A program made the position numbers and the translations under genes. The notes under the pieces were generated by a model. It was not told where the DNA came from, did no database searches, and worked only from the letters and a program-made list of their open reading frames with translations. 5,336 bases of DNA from Verrucomicrobiota bacterium (GTDB lineage Bacteria > Verrucomicrobiota > Verrucomicrobiia > Limisphaerales > CAZBKV01), in assembly GCA_021160185.1 (NCBI GenBank), contig JAGHDA010000084.1, forward strand, positions 1 to 5,336, given 5' to 3'. Of the stretch, positions 1 through 5,328 are shown piece after piece (position 1 is the first letter of the stretch; every line of letters starts with the position of its first letter).

Positions 1-315
1 GGACTTGTCCTTCGCTCAGGGTCAATCGCGGCGGCGCTTTCCCAGTGCCGGCTCTTTCTCGGCAACGACTCCGGCCCCATGCATTTGGCGGCCGCGTTGG
101 GCGTTCCGGTGGCGGCCGTTTTCGGAAGCACCTCGGCGACGATCTCCGGCCCCGGTTTGCCCGGCGATCCACGCCATCGGGCGATCGAAGGCGCGGCTCC
201 CTGCGCGCCGTGTTTCCGAAAGACTTGCCCGATTGATCACATCTGCATGCGCGCGGTGGAACCGGCCCAAGTCGCAGCCGCGGCGCTGGATCTCTTGGCC
301 GAGAGCAAGCGTTGA
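1..315 (+). CDS. waaF: ADP-heptose:LPS heptosyltransferase II (GT9), C-terminal fragment
   Basis: This is the last 104 residues of a glycosyltransferase family 9 enzyme; the 5' part lies outside the window. The reading frame is open from base 1 and ends at TGA 313-315. The fragment carries the GT9 C-terminal signature GNDSGPMHLAAALGVP (fragment residues 21-36) and then AVFGST (39-44); in this family these form the ADP-heptose binding site of the second Rossmann domain. A cysteine-rich segment follows, C68-x2-C71-x4-C76-x5-C82-M, in the region where WaaF-like enzymes often have a similar CxPC...CM pattern. Such enzymes add L-glycero-D-manno-heptose to the LPS inner core at the cytoplasmic face of the inner membrane. 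The short C-terminal tail is normal. The family is clear; heptosyltransferase II rather than I or III rests on the cysteine segment and is less certain. The next gene lies 191 nt downstream on the same strand, so co-transcription is possible but not shown. Confidence 0.87.
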   Translation, partial: GLVLRSGSIAAALSQCRLFLGNDSGPMHLAAALGVPVAAVFGSTSATISGPGLPGDPRHRAIEGAAPCAPCFRKTCPIDHICMRAVEPAQVAAAALDLLAESKR

Positions 316-391
316 GCCCCTCCGCGCCGCCCCAGGCGCCACTCGCCTTTGCGCCCTCTCCGCGCGCCTCCGCAAGGAGAAGCCGTCCGAC

Positions 392-472
392 ATGTCGCTG
401 AATCCGGCGGCCGATCAGAAACCGGGCTTTCGGTTGAAAGCCCCGAGCCCTTGCGGAAAACCGAATCTCTGA
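392..472 (+). CDS. Possible 26-codon leader ORF upstream of the GH5 gene
   Basis: A short frame from ATG 392 to TGA 470-472 encodes 26 residues beginning MSLNPAADQK. It is preceded by AAGGAG at 374-379, 12 nt from the ATG, a slightly long but usable spacing. The peptide has no recognisable domain, no run of one amino acid typical of a classical attenuation leader, and no membrane segment. The 8-bp hairpin at 424-443 falls inside it, and the frame ends 34 nt before the GH5 start. It may be a chance ORF; the Shine-Dalgarno-like sequence and the hairpin are the only reasons to list it. Confidence 0.18.
   Translation: MSLNPAADQKPGFRLKAPSPCGKPNL
424..443 (+). other. Perfect 8-bp hairpin in the waaF-GH5 spacer
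   Basis: GGGCTTTC (424-431), loop GGTT (432-435), GAAAGCCC (436-443) form a perfect inverted repeat. No T-run follows, so it is not a canonical intrinsic terminator. An alternative pairing exists: AACCG at 420-424 or at 459-463 can pair with CGGTT at 431-435, and either would break this stem. It could stabilise the 3' end of the waaF message, attenuate read-through into the GH5 gene, or have no function. Confidence 0.4.
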
Positions 473-506
473 ATGCCAACCGGAGGCGAGACGTCACGAA
501 TCTCAT

Positions 507-1718
507 ATGAGCTACCTAGAACAAACTGATCCGGGCGAACCCCGCCGGCCGCGTCAGGCAACGCCGTGGAGCAAGGAGGTCCATCCGCGACGCGAGTTTC
601 TGCGCCGAATCGGCTTGGGCGTCGCCGCTCTTGCCGCAGGAGCCACGGAACCAGCCGGGGCTGGGGATTCGGCGGCCGCCCGCAATCCGCTCCCGCGCTG
701 GCGAGGATTCAACCTGATTAACTTCTTTCAGGCCCTCAGCCGCGGCGAAAGCGGCAGCGGCCGAATCCGGGAGGAGGACTTGAAATGGATCCGCGACTGG
801 GGTTTCGATTTCGTCCGGCTCCCGATGGACTACTGGATGTGGATCGACTCCGATTGGCGGCGCACTCGCCGTCTCCGGCCCGAAGACGTTTTCCGAATCA
901 AAGAGAGCGCCCTGGAAGGCGTCGACGACGCCGTGGAGAAATGCCGGCGCTACGGCCTCCATTGCAGCCTGAATTTCCATCGCGCTCCCGGCTATTGCAT
1001 CAACAATCCCCAACGCGAGCCGTTCGTGCTCTGGAAAGACAAAGCCGCCCAGGACGCTTTCATTTACCACTGGGAACTGTTCGCCAAGCGTTACCGCGGC
1101 GTCCCAAGCAAGGCGCTGAGTTTCAACCTTCTCAACGAAGCCCCTACGCCGCGTCCAGGTTACATGAGCGAGGAAGATTACGTTCGCATCATGAATCGGG
1201 CGATCCAGGCGATTCGAAAGATTTCACCGGAAAGAATCATCTTGGTCGACGGCCTCAACGTGGGAACCAAAGTGGTCGAGGGGCTTGTTCCGACCAAAGC
1301 GGCGCAAAGCGTCCACGCCTACTGGCCGGCGCAGATCAGTCACTACCGCGCCCCCTGGGTCGATCGCCGCGGGACGTTTCCCAAGCCCTCCTGGCCTCTC
1401 AGAGACAAGAGAGGGCGGATCATCGCCGATCGCGCCGCGTTGGAGCGCCGCTACGCGCCCTGGGGAGCGCTGGCCCGCCGCGGCGTGGGCGTCCATTGCG
1501 GCGAATGCGGCTGCTACAACAAAACCCCCTACCCGGTCTTCATCGCCTGGTTCCGGGACGTGATGGAGGTCCTCAAGGAGCGTCAGATCGGCTACGCGCT
1601 TTGGAACTTCCGCGGCTCGTTCGGCGTGTTGGATTCGGGGCGGACCGACATTGCCTATGAGGACTGGCGAGGCCATAAACTGGACCGCCGTCTGCTGAAG
1701 CTGCTCCAGGAATTCTGA
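507..1718 (+). CDS. Tat-exported GH5 (cellulase-like) glycoside hydrolase
   Basis: This 403-residue protein is a family GH5 (clan GH-A) retaining glycosidase, predicted to hydrolyse beta-linked glucan or mannan outside the cytoplasm. Residues 28-34 (RREFLRR), followed by a hydrophobic Ala/Gly stretch to about residue 46, form a twin-arginine export signal. The (beta/alpha)8 barrel starts near WRGFNLINFF (66-74). Expected active-site landmarks appear in order: Arg104 in FVRLP, His158 in LNFHRAP, the acid/base Glu211 in NLLNEAP, His270 and Tyr272 in HAYW, the nucleophile Glu333 in HCGECGC and Trp366 in ALWNF. The C-terminal GVLDSGRTDIAYEDWRGHKLD (from residue 373) is typical of a GH5 group I associate with Verrucomicrobiota and Planctomycetes. 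Length fits a single catalytic domain with no binding module. The start at 507 is the only ATG before the Tat motif in this frame; its GGAGG is 20 nt away, so initiation may not depend on a Shine-Dalgarno site. The substrate cannot be read from sequence alone. Odd point: three cysteines (331, 334, 336) surround the nucleophile. Confidence 0.93.
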   Translation: MSYLEQTDPGEPRRPRQATPWSKEVHPRREFLRRIGLGVAALAAGATEPAGAGDSAAARNPLPRWRGFNLINFFQALSRGESGSGRIREEDLKWIRDWGFDFVRLPMDYWMWIDSDWRRTRRLRPEDVFRIKESALEGVDDAVEKCRRYGLHCSLNFHRAPGYCINNPQREPFVLWKDKAAQDAFIYHWELFAKRYRGVPSKALSFNLLNEAPTPRPGYMSEEDYVRIMNRAIQAIRKISPERIILVDGLNVGTKVVEGLVPTKAAQSVHAYWPAQISHYRAPWVDRRGTFPKPSWPLRDKRGRIIADRAALERRYAPWGALARRGVGVHCGECGCYNKTPYPVFIAWFRDVMEVLKERQIGYALWNFRGSFGVLDSGRTDIAYEDWRGHKLDRRLLKLLQEF

Positions 1719-1729
1719 GGCGCGCCGCC

Positions 1730-1774
1730 CGCGGCCTGCGCTGCGCCGGTCGGGACGCGGCCGCGCTCATTTTT
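1730..1774 (+). terminator. Possible intrinsic terminator after the GH5 gene
   Basis: CGCGGCC (1730-1736) pairs with GGCCGCG (1759-1765). The stem extends inward by GCG (1738-1740) with CGC (1756-1758) after a one-base bulge at 1737, leaving a 15-nt loop. TTTTT follows at 1770-1774, four bases after the stem. This suits termination of the rightward GH5 transcript, which stops at 1718. The T-run overlaps the last codons of the convergent minus-strand gene. The gap between stem and T-run and the large loop make it a weak to moderate candidate. It lacks a T-run for the minus-strand transcript. Confidence 0.38.
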
Positions 1775-3770
1775 CGGGAAACATCCGCGCCAGCGCGGCG
1801 CGCAGGCGGGGGTGGACGCGAGCAATCGCATAGACTGCGTCCCGGCCGCCGCCCCGGGCCCGGATAGCATGGTACAGCCCGGCCGTATTGAAAAACGCAT
1901 TTAGTGAAACCCGCGCCGAGTGCCATCGCTCCGGAACAGGCCCCGGGTTGCCGGCCTTGACACTTTCCGGCAGACCGGCGAGGGGCCCCAGCATGCCCAG
2001 CTCCCGTAAACGCAACAGAAACGCGGCGGCGCCCTCCGGATCCAGCGCGGCGCTCATCATGGCGTAGTGCGGAGCAATCCAGCCGCCTCCGTCCTTGGCC
2101 GGAACGCGATGATCCCCCAGGCCTGCTTCCAGATAAGCCGTAGTTCCATTCTCGTCGATGATTTCGGCCACGCTCAGCCCGTACAACCCACAGCGCGCCG
2201 CCGCGCTCCCGGGGCGGCGTTTGGGAAAATACGCCCGGTTGGCCGCCAGCATTCGCTCCCGTTCCTCCCGCCAAACCACGCCATGGCGATCGGGCGCGCG
2301 ATCCCAGCCCAGTTGAGGGGCGAAAAGAGCGCCCAGCTCCACGATAAAGCCCCGGCGACCGAACACAGGCGGCCGGGGATCCATAACGAACAACGGCGCG
2401 TCCGGGCTCTGAAGCAAGCGCAGGAGTTGCGCCATGGCGCTTTCCCCGCCCCAATCGGTCCACACATAAGGCAGGACGCTACCGTCCGCGCCGTATCCAT
2501 GACTTGCTTTCAACGCCGGGGTGGTCAGCGGCTTCCAATCGATTCCGTCGATTATCTCCAATACTTGGGCTTCCTGCTCGTGGAGATCGAGGATTGCGCT
2601 TGCTTCCAAGGCAGCGACCAGCGCCAGAGCCGCGTCCACTGTGGAATAGTTCACCGGCCGCCCCCGGGCCAGCCAATGCGGGGGAAGGCCGCCGCGCCGC
2701 GGGGCGGCGCTCAACGCGGCGACGCTTTTCGAAGCGATTCGCCGCGCGTCCTCCCCGCTGATCACCCCTAAGTCCGCCGCCATGGCGGCGGACAAAGCCT
2801 GGAACCCGGCGGCAGGTAGGCTGTCGAACGCCCCGGGCTCTTGCCGCGCCTTGTCCCGCGTCATCCCGCTCACAAGGTCCTCCATCCCCAACAACGTCCC
2901 GTAAGAAGCCGCAAACGCATAACGCAGCGGATCCTCGGCCAGCCAGCCCGGCGCGGAATGGATCAACTCCACGGCGTCGATCTGCAAATCGCACGGCCCC
3001 AGCCCCACGCAATTCAGAAACTTGACCTGTGAGAGCGACTCCGGTTCCGGCAGGGAAAGCTCAAAGCTTATCATTGCGTCGGCGTCCACCGGCAGCGTCC
3101 GCTCCCATAGAACGCGGTTGTCCCGCGCTTTCAGCTCAAGCTTCAGTTTTCCCTTTCCCTTCGCCCTCACCGCCATCGCCCGGATCGGCATCTGCCACTC
3201 TGTTCGGATCGGCGCAGGCAGAGGCGCGGCGAATGAAAGGGTCGAAGCGGACGAAGCCGTCCCGACCAACGAGTTGAAAACAAAGGCAAACCCGCCCTTC
3301 GCCGCCCGCAGACGGAGGCGGCCTCCGGCAATTTCCGCAGACCAATCGCCTTCCCCGCCCGCGCCCCGCTCGGCGTCCAACCGGTTCAACCGGCGGTAAT
3401 CGCGGCGTTCCTGTCCCGAGGGATCAGCCGCCAAGGGCCAACTAAAATCGTCCACCAGCTGCCGAACCTGGACGCGCCCCTCTGGATCCGGCGTTGCCGC
3501 CACACGGAAAAATTCCGCGCCCCCCTGCGCCTCCCGGCGGCGGCGCGCTTCTCCTTCGCCGCGAATGCCGCGGCAAACCGGCGTCCACCGCCTCAGATCC
3601 GCGCTTTCCTCCAAGGCGTATGTCGCGCCGCCTCGAAGCAGCCAAGCCAACTCCACCGCTCCGCCCGGCGCGCGAGCGATCTTCAATTCCAAGGGGAGGA
3701 CGGACGCCCCGGCCGCTGCGAGCGCCGCTCCCAACGCCAGGCTCCCTGCCCCGAAAGCTCCGCTTCTCAT
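1767..3770 (-). CDS. Secreted multidomain protein with glucoamylase-like (alpha/alpha)-toroid domain
   Basis: This 667-residue protein is predicted to be exported and to act on a carbohydrate, but its substrate is unknown. Residues 1-23 form a Sec-type signal (an Arg, then an Ala/Gly/Leu core). Residues about 27-92 form a small beta domain with ALEESADLRRWTPV (52-65) and EFFRVAA (86-92), a module common in secreted verrucomicrobial proteins. Residues about 105-270, from VDDFSW to LQIDAVELI, look like a galactose-binding-like beta-sandwich of the kind used as a carbohydrate-binding module. Residues about 283-640 are helical and resemble the glucoamylase-like/DUF3131 (alpha/alpha) families: GGLPPHW (360-366), YSTVDAALALVAALEA (375-390), YVWTDWGGESA (435-445), APHYAMMSAALDPEG (566-580). 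Asp379, Asp439 and Glu443 are candidate active-site acids, by inference only. The ATG at 3768-3770 is preceded by GGAGGT (minus strand of 3784-3789), 13 nt away. The gene converges with the GH5 gene (48-nt gap) and diverges from the kinase gene. The coding call is strong; the domain names are pattern-based and moderate. Confidence 0.82.
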   Translation of the reverse strand: MRSGAFGAGSLALGAALAAAGASVLPLELKIARAPGGAVELAWLLRGGATYALEESADLRRWTPVCRGIRGEGEARRRREAQGGAEFFRVAATPDPEGRVQVRQLVDDFSWPLAADPSGQERRDYRRLNRLDAERGAGGEGDWSAEIAGGRLRLRAAKGGFAFVFNSLVGTASSASTLSFAAPLPAPIRTEWQMPIRAMAVRAKGKGKLKLELKARDNRVLWERTLPVDADAMISFELSLPEPESLSQVKFLNCVGLGPCDLQIDAVELIHSAPGWLAEDPLRYAFAASYGTLLGMEDLVSGMTRDKARQEPGAFDSLPAAGFQALSAAMAADLGVISGEDARRIASKSVAALSAAPRRGGLPPHWLARGRPVNYSTVDAALALVAALEASAILDLHEQEAQVLEIIDGIDWKPLTTPALKASHGYGADGSVLPYVWTDWGGESAMAQLLRLLQSPDAPLFVMDPRPPVFGRRGFIVELGALFAPQLGWDRAPDRHGVVWREERERMLAANRAYFPKRRPGSAAARCGLYGLSVAEIIDENGTTAYLEAGLGDHRVPAKDGGGWIAPHYAMMSAALDPEGAAAFLLRLRELGMLGPLAGLPESVKAGNPGPVPERWHSARVSLNAFFNTAGLYHAIRARGGGRDAVYAIARVHPRLRAALARMFPEK

Positions 3771-3783
3771 GCGCCTTGAATTT

Positions 3784-3805
3784 ACCTCCCCCCGTCTCAG
3801 CGGGG
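3784..3805 (-). promoter_or_regulatory. Ribosome binding site of the 667-aa gene, abutted by a hairpin
   Basis: On the minus strand GGAGGT (complement of 3784-3789) is a near-perfect Shine-Dalgarno core, 13 nt before the ATG at 3770. Directly upstream of it, CCCCG (complement of 3805-3801), loop CTGAGA and CGGGG (complement of 3794-3790) form a 5-bp GC hairpin whose 3' arm touches the ribosome binding site. The match supports the chosen start. The hairpin may modulate ribosome access, but its short stem makes this speculative. Confidence 0.5.
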
Positions 3806-3884
3806 AACTCTCGCAGACACGGCGACAATCCCTCGCCCGATTGATCCCGCTTCAGGGGCTTCGCCCCGACCGCGCCCCGGGAAG

Positions 3885-3901
3885 CTGCCGGGCTCCGGCA
3901 G
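3885..3901. other. 7-bp perfect hairpin in the divergent spacer
   Basis: CTGCCGG (3885-3891), loop GCT (3892-3894) and CCGGCAG (3895-3901) form a perfect inverted repeat about 20 nt upstream of the proposed -35 box of the kinase promoter. It could be a terminator-like stem without a T-run, or an operator-like palindrome. The odd 3-nt centre and high GC content also fit chance in GC-rich DNA. Confidence 0.3.
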
Positions 3902-3922
3902 GAAAAGAGCCCGATTTGGGCC

Positions 3923-3951
3923 GTGACAGAAGAGAAGCCGTCGGGTACGCT
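3923..3951 (+). promoter_or_regulatory. Candidate sigma-70 promoter for the PfkB kinase gene
   Basis: GTGACA at 3923-3928 matches the -35 consensus at five of six positions. After exactly 17 nt, TACGCT at 3946-3951 keeps the three most conserved -10 bases (first T, second A, last T). Transcription would start near 3958 and give a leader of roughly 45 nt before the ATG at 4004. The -10 box is weak, so this is a prediction only; no competing promoter was seen in the spacer. Confidence 0.4.
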
Positions 3952-4003
3952 GGCGCTTTCAGAGGGCATGGCGCAGGGAGGCAGTTGAGAAAATCAGGTT
4001 CTT

Positions 4004-5053
4004 ATGAAGAAAAAAACGACCCTTGCCCGAAAAGGCATCCTGGCGGGCGGCAACTGGATCGTTGACCAGGTAAAGATGATCGATGTCTGGCCGCAGCCAG
4101 AGCAATTGGCGAACATCCACAACCAATACGAAGGCACAGGCGGCGCGCCTTACAATGTGTTGATCGATCTTGCCAAACTGGGCGCGCGATTCCCTTTGAT
4201 GGCCGCCGGCTTAGTGGGCAAGGACGCTTTGGGACGGCGCGTTTTCCAGGACTGCCGCGCCCACAAGATTAACACCAAACACCTGGGAAGCACCGACCGG
4301 GCTCCCACTTCCTACACCGACGTCATGACAGAAATCAAAGGCGGCCGACGCACCTTCTTCCACATGCGCGGCGCCAACGCCCTTTGGAAAGGCGACGATC
4401 TGGATTTCACCCAGATCAAGGCGCGGATCTTTCATCTGGGCTATCTGCTCCTTCTGGATCAGTTGGACAAGCCCGACCGCAAGCACGGCACCAAGGCGGC
4501 GGCGTTGCTGGCCGCGGCCCAGGCGGCGGGGATCAAGACAAGCGTGGACGTGGTCAGCGAGGACAGCGACCGCTTCAAAGAGATTGTCGCCCCCGCCCTC
4601 AAGCACGTGGACTACTGCATTCTGAACGAAATCGAAGCGGGCAAGATCACCGGGTTTCGCATCCGCGCCGAAGACGGCTCGCTCAACACCGTCTATCTCC
4701 GCCACGCCGCGGGCGCGCTGCTCCAGATGGGCGCGCAAGAGCTGGTGGTCATCCATTTCCCCGAAGGCGCTCTCGCGCGCACCCGAAAAGGAGAGGATTA
4801 CTGGCAGCCCTCGCTCCAAATCCCGGCCAAGAAAATCGCAGGCGCCGCCGGCGCGGGCGACGCCTTTTGCGCAGGCGTTCTCTACGGCATCCATGAAGGG
4901 TGGGAAATACAACGCTGCCTCCGATTGGGCGTGTGCGCCGCCGCCGCTTCCCTCATGGCCGCCACGTGCACGGAAGGAATGCGGCCGCTGGAGGAAGCGC
5001 TCGCCTTCTCGAAAAAATTTAAATTCCGTCCTTCCCCCGAGCCGGAGGAATAG
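4004..5053 (+). CDS. PfkB/ribokinase-family carbohydrate kinase
   Basis: This 349-residue cytoplasmic enzyme should transfer phosphate from ATP to a hydroxyl of a sugar or related substrate. It is the usual length for the family. Visible landmarks: the N-terminal substrate-side glycine motif GTGGAPYNV (44-52, with Asn51); AAGLVGKDALGRRV (67-80); TFFHMRGANA (117-126), common in a subgroup I associate with Verrucomicrobiota and Planctomycetes; the NxxE motif at Asn208-Glu211, which in the family positions Mg-ATP; and the PfkB signature GAAGAGDAFCAG (280-291), with Asp286 as the catalytic base. The canonical Asp-Thr that opens this signature is Gly280-Ala281 here. The start at 4004 is bounded by an in-frame TGA at 3986-3988, and an upstream ATG at 3968 runs into that stop. 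AGGGAGG (3975-3981) lies 22 nt away, so the ribosome site is weak. The substrate is undetermined; fructokinase-, ribokinase- or 2-keto-3-deoxygluconate kinase-like roles are all possible. Nearby glycan-active exported proteins make use on a scavenged sugar plausible, by inference. Confidence 0.93.
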   Translation: MKKKTTLARKGILAGGNWIVDQVKMIDVWPQPEQLANIHNQYEGTGGAPYNVLIDLAKLGARFPLMAAGLVGKDALGRRVFQDCRAHKINTKHLGSTDRAPTSYTDVMTEIKGGRRTFFHMRGANALWKGDDLDFTQIKARIFHLGYLLLLDQLDKPDRKHGTKAAALLAAAQAAGIKTSVDVVSEDSDRFKEIVAPALKHVDYCILNEIEAGKITGFRIRAEDGSLNTVYLRHAAGALLQMGAQELVVIHFPEGALARTRKGEDYWQPSLQIPAKKIAGAAGAGDAFCAGVLYGIHEGWEIQRCLRLGVCAAAASLMAATCTEGMRPLEEALAFSKKFKFRPSPEPEE

Positions 5054-5061
5054 CGGCCCCC

Positions 5062-5328
5062 TTATTCCCCAAACCCTAATCCGCCTCGTTGCTCGGCGGC
5101 TGCCCCAGCCCTCAGCCTTCCCTTAGTCGTCGCGCCCGCCTCCCGGCTCGCCAACAGCCGCCTTTTTGCCTCATCAGCATTCCTTTTGGCCGCCGGCGTC
5201 GCCCTTTTGGAGTCAACGACCTCCTCTGCCGCTCCCGCGCCAACCTTCCCCGGCGTCAAAACTTTCGAGTCACCAGGGGAAGTTGTGCTTGCAGGCGCGG
5301 CGCGAGGCGGAGATGCTCCTTGTTTCAT
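5062..5328 (-). CDS. Low-complexity Ala/Arg/Lys-rich hypothetical frame, possibly partial
   Basis: A frame of 88 codons runs from ATG 5326-5328 to TAA 5062-5064, ending only 8 nt from the stop of the convergent kinase gene. The frame stays open to the window edge, so it could be the tail of a longer gene. The product is hydrophilic and basic in its second half, with Lys-Arg pairs at residues 41-42, 48-49 and 55-56, exactly seven residues apart. It has no recognisable domain, signal peptide or membrane segment and is likely disordered. Codon use is unlike the neighbours: AGG supplies five of nine arginines, and third positions are less GC-rich. No clear ribosome binding site precedes the ATG; AAGGAG lies just inside the frame instead. 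It may be a genuine small protein, a disordered C-terminal tail, or a non-coding or repeated sequence that happens to be open. Confidence 0.27.
   Translation of the reverse strand: MKQGASPPRAAPASTTSPGDSKVLTPGKVGAGAAEEVVDSKRATPAAKRNADEAKRRLLASREAGATTKGRLRAGAAAEQRGGLGFGE

Larger units (their letters stand above)
316..506 (+). other. Intergenic spacer between waaF and the GH5 gene
   Basis: This 191-nt stretch separates two co-oriented genes. It contains a weak inverted repeat just after the waaF stop (AGGCG 334-338 with CGCCT 344-348), a mini-ORF at 392-472 and a perfect 8-bp hairpin at 424-443. I found no convincing sigma-70 promoter: TTGAAA at 434-439 resembles a -35 box but has no acceptable -10 box at the right distance. 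A GGAGG at 482-486 lies 20 nt before the GH5 start codon, which is too far to be a normal ribosome binding site. Confidence 0.6.
3771..4003. other. Divergent intergenic region
   Basis: This 233-nt region lies between the starts of the minus-strand 667-aa gene and the plus-strand kinase gene, so it should hold both promoters. I can propose one for the kinase (3923-3951) and found none convincing for the minus gene. It contains three short hairpins: 3790-3805; GGGGC/GCCCC at 3855-3867; and CTGCCGG/CCGGCAG at 3885-3901. Several frames are open across it, but none has a plausible start, composition or family resemblance, so I see no gene here. Confidence 0.6.

Noticed and set aside
571..580. Strong AAGGAGG inside the GH5 gene as an alternative ribosome site
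   Set aside because: No in-frame ATG, GTG or TTG follows at a usable distance, and a later start would remove the twin-arginine signal.
785..1660. Long plus-strand frame (291 codons) inside the GH5 gene
   Set aside because: It overlaps the GH5 gene in another frame, has Arg/Pro/Ser-rich GC-shadow composition and no family resemblance, while the GH5 frame shows catalytic motifs.
1573..2463. Minus-strand frame of 296 codons overlapping the 667-aa gene and the GH5 3' end
   Set aside because: It is a frame shadow in GC-rich DNA, rich in Gly, Arg and Ser, with no recognisable domain.
2067..2771. Plus-strand frame of 234 codons antisense to the 667-aa gene
   Set aside because: Its composition is that of an antisense shadow; the minus-strand frame has a signal peptide, a ribosome site and domain patterns.
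3835..3846. GCCCGATTGATC shared with 227-238 in waaF
   Set aside because: One shared 12-mer is expected about once by chance in a window of this size; no other copies or flanking similarity were seen.
3442..3969. Minus-strand frame spanning the divergent spacer
   Set aside because: It overlaps the start of the 667-aa gene in another frame and shows only low-complexity Arg/Gly/Ser sequence.
4211..4912. Minus-strand frame of 233 codons antisense to the kinase gene
   Set aside because: It looks fairly protein-like but lies entirely opposite a gene with clear PfkB motifs; antisense of GC-rich codons commonly gives this appearance.
5081..5099. CCGCC/GGCGG inverted repeat downstream of the kinase gene as a terminator
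   Set aside because: Only 5 bp of stem, mismatched interior and no T-run follows.
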